The notes under the pieces were generated by a model. It was not told where the DNA came from. It did no database searches and worked only from the letters and a program-made list of their open reading frames with translations. From IMG/VR virus record IMGVR_UViG_3300013006_000001, positions 1 through 58,895 of that record: DNA of 58,895 nt; one strand, 5' to 3'. A program made the translations under genes and the position numbers. Within the stretch, counting starts at the first letter, position 1, and each line of letters opens with the position of its first letter. Origin of the DNA: a virus. This document shows, piece after piece, positions 54,943 through 58,895 of the stretch.

Positions 54943-55299
54943 GTGAGAGAGAAACTTGAGTTGGGCCCGGTTCCCTATGAGGAACCATGCCAGCAGCTAG
55001 GCCCCAACTACGATGCGGTGGCTGCGAAGCATGAGTGCAACCGCTACTGCAATCAGTTGGTCCGGCAGTTTGGCAAGCCGCCAGCGGGTGTGAGTGTCAG
55101 TGTCAGGGGATTCGCGCACGATTTCGGGACCTATTACGAGGCTTGCGTGCTGTTTGACCCTGACAGTGAGGAGCAGACTGAGTACGCCTACAAGCTGGAG
55201 TCAGACGGTCCCGCAAACTGGGATGAAACGGCACTGGCTGAGATCAAAGCAATCGACTCAAGGAGTGAGGTGTACGGCAAGGATGCCGAGCGGTTGTGA
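54943..55299 (+). CDS. Hypothetical protein, GTG start
   Basis: This protein has 118 residues from a GTG nine bases after AAAGGAG. The sequence is acidic with a central beta unit (GVSVSVRGFAHDFGTYYEAC, then VLFDPDSEEQTEYAYKLES). The pairing of a short helical N-terminus and a beta sheet suggests a compact fold. No family recognised. It is followed by a UUCG-capped hairpin. Confidence 0.6.
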   Translation: MREKLELGPVPYEEPCQQLGPNYDAVAAKHECNRYCNQLVRQFGKPPAGVSVSVRGFAHDFGTYYEACVLFDPDSEEQTEYAYKLESDGPANWDETALAEIKAIDSRSEVYGKDAERL

Positions 55300-55303
55300 G
55301 AAA

Positions 55304-55331
55304 CCGCCCACATGCTTCGGTGTGTGGGCGG
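55304..55331 (+). other. 12-bp hairpin with TTCG tetraloop between genes
   Basis: 55304-55315 pairs with 55320-55331 (CCGCCCACATGC / GTGTGTGGGCGG with two G-T wobbles) around a TTCG loop. No T-run follows, so it is not a typical terminator. It may be an RNA-stabilising or processing hairpin between the early genes and the tandem paralogue pair. Confidence 0.65.
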
Positions 55332-55364
55332 ATTCGTGCAACTTCTTAACCCTAGGAGGACGAT

Positions 55365-55754
55365 ATGAAAGCAGACATTGCCCAGAAGTGGGCTGCTGCT
55401 CTGTTGAGCGGCGAATACAAGCAGGGCCGCAGCGGCCTGAAGACTTTCGACGTTGCTGCAGATCACACCGTGACAACTCGCCACTGCTGCCTTGGAGTCC
55501 TCTGCGATATCTTCGCAAAGGAGACAGGCTGCGGCGGGTGGAACGCAGGCACGTTCGTGATCAGTTCAACTGAGAAGGACAGCGGCATCCCGCCAGAGGA
55601 AGTCCAGAGATGGGCTGGCATGAGGTTTCGGAACCCAAATGTACCGCTCTTGACCTTGACCGGAACTCAGACGCTGGCTGGTCTGAATGACTCAGGCAAT
55701 TACAGTTTCGAGGAGTTGGCAGAAATCATCCTTACCCAGCAGGAGAAGTTATGA
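55365..55754 (+). CDS. Tandem paralogue A, small conserved phage protein
   Basis: This 129-residue protein starts five bases after AGGAGG. It shares with the next gene the pattern W-A-x-x-L-x-S-G-E-Y-K-Q-G, then the CCLGVLCDIF cysteine motif, then G-G-W-N, P-x-E-V-Q-R-W-A-G-M, N-P, and an end of LND followed by E-E-[LI]-A. The family is widespread in phages and functions are not known; the conserved Cys-Cys and W-A-G-M may form a small binding site. It overlaps its paralogue by 4 bp. Confidence 0.75.
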   Translation: MKADIAQKWAAALLSGEYKQGRSGLKTFDVAADHTVTTRHCCLGVLCDIFAKETGCGGWNAGTFVISSTEKDSGIPPEEVQRWAGMRFRNPNVPLLTLTGTQTLAGLNDSGNYSFEELAEIILTQQEKL

Positions 55755-56125
55755 GAGCAGCGATTGCAAAGGAGTGGGCCGACTCACTCCGCAGTGGTGA
55801 GTACAAGCAGGGCAAGCATGTCCTGCGGAGCGAAGGCAGCTTCTGTTGCTTGGGTGTGCTTTGTGACATCTACCGAACCAAAGCCTCAGGTGGCTGGAAT
55901 GGCATTCGATTCGTTGCTTTCGATGGGACCAGCAGCGAAATTGAACTGCCGCTGGCTGTGAGGACATGGGCTGGAATGCAGTCATCCAACCCGGTCAATC
56001 CTAAGCTGTTCCTTGAGGAGTCAAGGGGTCAGGGCCTTCCTGCCACCTTGTCCGACATGAACGACGAAGGTGCGACATTCGAGGAAATCGCTGATTTGAT
56101 TGACAGTTGCCACGAAACTTTCTAG
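55751..56125 (+). CDS. Tandem paralogue B, small conserved phage protein
   Basis: This 124-residue protein starts at an ATG overlapping the previous stop (ATGA). It has the same framework as its neighbour (ADSLRSGEYKQGKHVLRSEG, FCCLGVLCDIY, GGWNGI, RTWAGMQSSNPVNPK). Differences in the variable middle loop suggest different specificity. The pair is a clear tandem duplication that has diverged. Confidence 0.75.
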   Translation: MRAAIAKEWADSLRSGEYKQGKHVLRSEGSFCCLGVLCDIYRTKASGGWNGIRFVAFDGTSSEIELPLAVRTWAGMQSSNPVNPKLFLEESRGQGLPATLSDMNDEGATFEEIADLIDSCHETF

Positions 56126-56133
56126 GAGGGCCT

Positions 56134-56895
56134 ATGTGCCTAGCAGTGTATAAGCCCAAAGGTATAGTCCTACCATGGGACTACTACCAGAACGGCTGGG
56201 ACAACAACTCGCACGGTGCGGGTTTTGCTGTTGTCAATGACGGTACCCTTCTGGTCAGGAAGGGGTTCTTCAAGTTCGATGATTTCTGGCGGGAGTTTCA
56301 GCAGCATGAGCACAAGCAGGCAGTGATTCACTTCCGATATGCGACTCATGGTGCTCAGAATCATACCAACTGCCACCCCTTTGCGGTGAGTGACGGTTTG
56401 GTGATGGTTCACAATGGGATTCTGGACATTGCATGCAGCAATCCCAAGCTGTCCGACACGTGGCACTACGTCGATGAGGTGCTGACGCCGATGGCAAAGC
56501 GTGACCCTGACTTCTTCCTCCACAACGAGGTGGCATTCATGGGCGGTGCAGCCATCAGGGGCAGCAAGTTCATCTTCCTGCGTGCGGATGGCGAGTGGCG
56601 TATCTGGAACGAGGACGCAGGCGAGGAGTCGGATGGTGCTTGGTTCTCCAACACCACCTACAAGTCTGCCCGTGCAAAGTCTTACTGGTGGCACAAGAAG
56701 GATGAACCCATCGTCCTGTGCGATGAGCCAGATGGCGAGTCTGTCTACTACCAGTACCTAGACGGTGCCGAGAAGTGGCAGTACGAGGACCTCATCAAGG
56801 CTGGCTACACAATCAGTGAGATTGACGATTACATTGACACCGAGGGAACAGAAGTATTAGGCGAGCTTCTCGCCACAACCGAGGAGGAGATATGA
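56134..56895 (+). CDS. Class-II glutamine amidotransferase
   Basis: This protein has 253 residues from the ATG at 56134, which follows AGGAGG and places the nucleophile Cys at position 2 (MCLAVY) as required in the N-terminal nucleophile family. Residues 66-83 (HFRYATHGAQNHTNCHPF) form the glutamine-binding motif; VHNGIL follows at 92-97. The enzyme would release ammonia from glutamine for a partner ligase. The partner is probably the amidoligase encoded next, whose start overlaps this stop. Such pairs are known in phages and are thought to modify peptides or cell-wall components. Confidence 0.88.
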   Translation: MCLAVYKPKGIVLPWDYYQNGWDNNSHGAGFAVVNDGTLLVRKGFFKFDDFWREFQQHEHKQAVIHFRYATHGAQNHTNCHPFAVSDGLVMVHNGILDIACSNPKLSDTWHYVDEVLTPMAKRDPDFFLHNEVAFMGGAAIRGSKFIFLRADGEWRIWNEDAGEESDGAWFSNTTYKSARAKSYWWHKKDEPIVLCDEPDGESVYYQYLDGAEKWQYEDLIKAGYTISEIDDYIDTEGTEVLGELLATTEEEI

Positions 56896-58247
56896 ACACG
56901 ACCGAAGAGACTGTCGAGTGCCACGACGGCACAGTCCAGCCCACTGCGATGTGTGTGGAGATGGCCACCGGCGAGTGGGCGCCAGTCATCGACTGCCTGC
57001 GGGCACATGACGGCACATGGTTTCTTGATGGTGACGATGACTACATCCAGACCGGCAGTGAGGAGTGGGCACTCCGGGCAGACTGTGTCGAGTGCTACAG
57101 TGGAGACTGGAACCTGACAGTCAACTGCCTTGAGGACTGGGCCGGCAACTACTTCCTTGATGGCGACGATGACTACGTCGAGATCACAAGGGGTAGGCAT
57201 CGCCATGACTACGCCCACACAGATGATGTGGTCTACTACGAGGGCGGTTACATCCTCTCAGAGGACTGCACTTCCTGCGACGATTGCGGGGAGTCAATCC
57301 CAGACAACGACCTTGAGAGGGTGGAGAACGGCGGCCATGTGTGCCCGTCTTGTGTCAGCGACAACTACTACGGCTGCGACACCTGCGGTGACCTTGTCCA
57401 CAGCGACAACGTCCACAGCACCGATGACGGCACGTACTGCGAGGAGTGCTGCCCAGAACCAGAGGAGGCCGATAACGGCAACGCTGTGATCAAGAGCTAC
57501 TCAGACAAGTCTTCCATCAGCCTGCCGTCAGAGTCTAAGGACCTCCTGCAGTATGGCCTTGAGCTTGAGGTCGAAGGCCAGTCACACTGCAGCCGACTTG
57601 ACGCTGCCAACTGGGTGCGGACTCATCTCCCGGCCAGCTACGCAGTCTTCAAGGAGGACGGCTCACTCGGCAGCAAGGGCTTCGAGATTGTGACACGCTG
57701 GGATTCCGGCGAGGTTCACAAGCGTGAGTTCGACAAGATGCTGACCGACAGCCCGGGCAGGCATATCACAAGCTGGAGGTCTGGCGACTGCGGCATGCAC
57801 ATCCATGTACGCAAGAGGGCACTGACCGGCCTGCAGATTGGCAAGATGCTCTGCTTCATCAACAGCCCAGACAACCGCGAGTTTGTCGAGCGGGTTGCTG
57901 GCCGTGCAAGCAATGAATACAGCCTGCTCAAGCCAGACAAGAAGGTTGGCGACGGCGGCAAGCGTAGCGTGGACCGGCGTGAAGCACTCAATGTGACCAG
58001 TTTCTCTTGCGAGTTCCGCATCTTTCGCGGCACGCTCAAGCGAGAAAGCTGGCACAAGAATCTGGAATTTGTGCAGGCTCTCGTCGAGTTCTGCCAGCCC
58101 GCTGACCGTTCGATTCACGAAGCTGTGCGGTTCGACAAGTTTGTCGAGTGGGTTCAGCCACAGCACAAGAAGTACCCCAACCTCCATGCTTGGATGGTGG
58201 GCAAAGGTTACGCAGTCGCACCCAAGGAAGGAAGGAAGCCTGAATGA
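56892..58247 (+). CDS. Zinc-ribbon/amidoligase (COOH-NH2 ligase) protein
   Basis: This is a 451-residue protein. Residues 10-95 contain two repeats of about 45 residues, each ending FLDGDDDY (44-51, 88-95). Residues 126-187 hold paired CxxC sites (CDDCG, CPSC, CDTCG, CEECC), a double zinc ribbon. From residue 220 the amidoligase (COOH-NH2 ligase) pattern begins: YGLELEVEG, KEDGSLG (D256), GFEIVTRW (E265), CGMHIHV (300-306), then EFRIFRGTLK. It would join an amine, perhaps ammonia from the adjacent amidotransferase, to a carboxyl. The zinc part may bind the target. It overlaps both neighbours by 4 bp. Confidence 0.82.
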   Translation: MNTTEETVECHDGTVQPTAMCVEMATGEWAPVIDCLRAHDGTWFLDGDDDYIQTGSEEWALRADCVECYSGDWNLTVNCLEDWAGNYFLDGDDDYVEITRGRHRHDYAHTDDVVYYEGGYILSEDCTSCDDCGESIPDNDLERVENGGHVCPSCVSDNYYGCDTCGDLVHSDNVHSTDDGTYCEECCPEPEEADNGNAVIKSYSDKSSISLPSESKDLLQYGLELEVEGQSHCSRLDAANWVRTHLPASYAVFKEDGSLGSKGFEIVTRWDSGEVHKREFDKMLTDSPGRHITSWRSGDCGMHIHVRKRALTGLQIGKMLCFINSPDNREFVERVAGRASNEYSLLKPDKKVGDGGKRSVDRREALNVTSFSCEFRIFRGTLKRESWHKNLEFVQALVEFCQPADRSIHEAVRFDKFVEWVQPQHKKYPNLHAWMVGKGYAVAPKEGRKPE

Positions 58248-58681
58248 AGATCAGAGTGCGGTTCCACTTAGGAAAGGGCAAGCACTTCCGCAAGTGGCAG
58301 ATCAAGGGCAAGGATTCTGAGGGCAAGTTGCTGAAGACCAGCTACTTCCCTCCAGAGGGCAGCACCATCGTGATGCACGGCTGCAAGCTGGTGGTCCGAG
58401 AACGTGCAGCCCAGAAGATTCATGCCGGCGCGAACAAGTCCGTGTGTGCATGGGTTGAGTGCGACGGCATCGCCGTCTCTACCCTGCGAGATGTACCCGG
58501 CAAGGTGGTGGGTGTGCTGTCCTTCAACCCAAGGAAGAACTCTCACTGGACGATGACAAGCAGTCAACATAAGTTGCTTGCTTGTGCGATTGAGAAGAAC
58601 CAGAGATTCGCTACGCTGGTCACCCTTGACCGGCAGATACTTGTGATTGCAACCCCAGAAAAGGAGATTGCCAGTGAGTAA
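58244..58681 (+). CDS. Hypothetical phage protein
   Basis: This protein has 145 residues from an ATG overlapping the amidoligase stop (ATGA). It is basic and beta-rich: MKIRVRFHLGKGKHFRKWQI, FPPEGSTIVMHGCKLVVRER, then VCAWVECDGIAV. The pattern GxxFxxWQI...VxWV...V...SFNPR is familiar from phage proteins of unknown function. It may be a third component of the ligation system, because it is coupled to it; this is inference from position. Confidence 0.65.
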   Translation: MKIRVRFHLGKGKHFRKWQIKGKDSEGKLLKTSYFPPEGSTIVMHGCKLVVRERAAQKIHAGANKSVCAWVECDGIAVSTLRDVPGKVVGVLSFNPRKNSHWTMTSSQHKLLACAIEKNQRFATLVTLDRQILVIATPEKEIASE

Positions 58682-58895
58682 GGCAAAGAAGCCTCGACTG
58701 AAGAGGCTTGTTCCCGAGAAGCCTGACAGTCAGGTGCTGACAAAGGCAGAGTTGAACCTTCTGCGGCCCAGTAGGTATGGCTACATGATGCTGGTCATCG
58801 GCAACAACAACAGTTGGGGCCGTGGGATCAGCGGCAAGGAGGCTTACGTCAACTGCGGAAAGCCAACTGAATGGATTGTGTATCAGGTCTACCCA
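58674..58895 (+). CDS. Hypothetical phage protein, N-terminal part (continues at position 1)
   Basis: This frame begins with GTG at 58674, overlapping the previous stop (GTGAGTAA). Its N-terminus is basic (SKAKKPRLKRLVPEKP). The frame is open to the window end and continues in the left-end gene. From 58773 the sequence repeats the left end exactly. Together the two parts give about 141 residues. Confidence 0.8.
   Translation, partial: MSKAKKPRLKRLVPEKPDSQVLTKAELNLLRPSRYGYMMLVIGNNNSWGRGISGKEAYVNCGKPTEWIVYQVYP
58773..58895. repeat. Terminal direct repeat, right copy
   Basis: These last 123 bases are identical to positions 1-123. The frame of the interrupted gene is preserved across them. They mark the circular closure of the assembly. 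Confidence 0.95.

Overview
The window reads as one complete, circularly permuted tailed-phage genome of podovirus-like build. Its first 123 bases recur exactly as its last 123 bases, so the unique length is 58,772 bp and one gene (58674 through the junction to 327) is cut by the window ends. Hallmark genes include a large terminase with visible ATPase and nuclease residues, a candidate portal, major capsid and scaffold proteins, a tail adaptor/nozzle set, two large fibres and a 1,301-residue polyvalent virion protein. No tail-tube, sheath or tape-measure gene is recognisable, which favours a short tail. Genes are tightly packed, with many ATGA, GTGA or TGATG overlaps and good Shine-Dalgarno sites. 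The host cannot be proven from the sequence. The papain-like protein with its secreted neighbour and the coiled-coil 'RSEVERL' proteins recall planctomycete genomes and their phages, but that is a recollection and not a result.

The layout is two arms that diverge from a noncoding control region (53742-54357) and converge at about 5.74-5.85 kb. The right arm (+ strand, 54358 through the ends to 5847) carries small, probably early genes: a tandem pair of small cysteine-containing paralogues, a class-II glutamine amidotransferase followed by a zinc-ribbon/amidoligase protein, a DUF932-like protein, a small HTH protein, a duplicated coiled-coil cassette, a Nmad1-like protein and a serine recombinase. 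The left arm (- strand, 53741 down to 5741) carries virion genes from 52.1 to 17.4 kb. Next comes a recombination module (RecE-like exonuclease, ERF annealase, SSB, a helicase split into two ORFs), then a cluster of nucleases (PD-(D/E)XK, endonuclease VII, HNH, SNase-like, resolvase-like). Last is a 5.7-9.9 kb cassette of small membrane proteins, a subtilisin, a papain-like protein, a secreted protein and a sigma-70-like factor. The terminal sigma gene and the serine recombinase overlap tail-to-tail by 107 bp.

How the genes may work together: the phage appears to rely on the host replicative polymerase and RNA polymerase, since neither is seen. It brings its own annealing/exonuclease recombination set and a sigma factor that may redirect host polymerase. 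Virion genes are mixed with modification enzymes (FkbM methyltransferase, GT-A-like glycosyltransferase, ADP-ribosyltransferase). No peptidoglycan hydrolase is recognisable, and the two-protease cassette may serve in lysis or envelope disruption. The amidotransferase/amidoligase pair, the protease cassette, the split helicase and the structured 616-bp control region are the most interesting parts.
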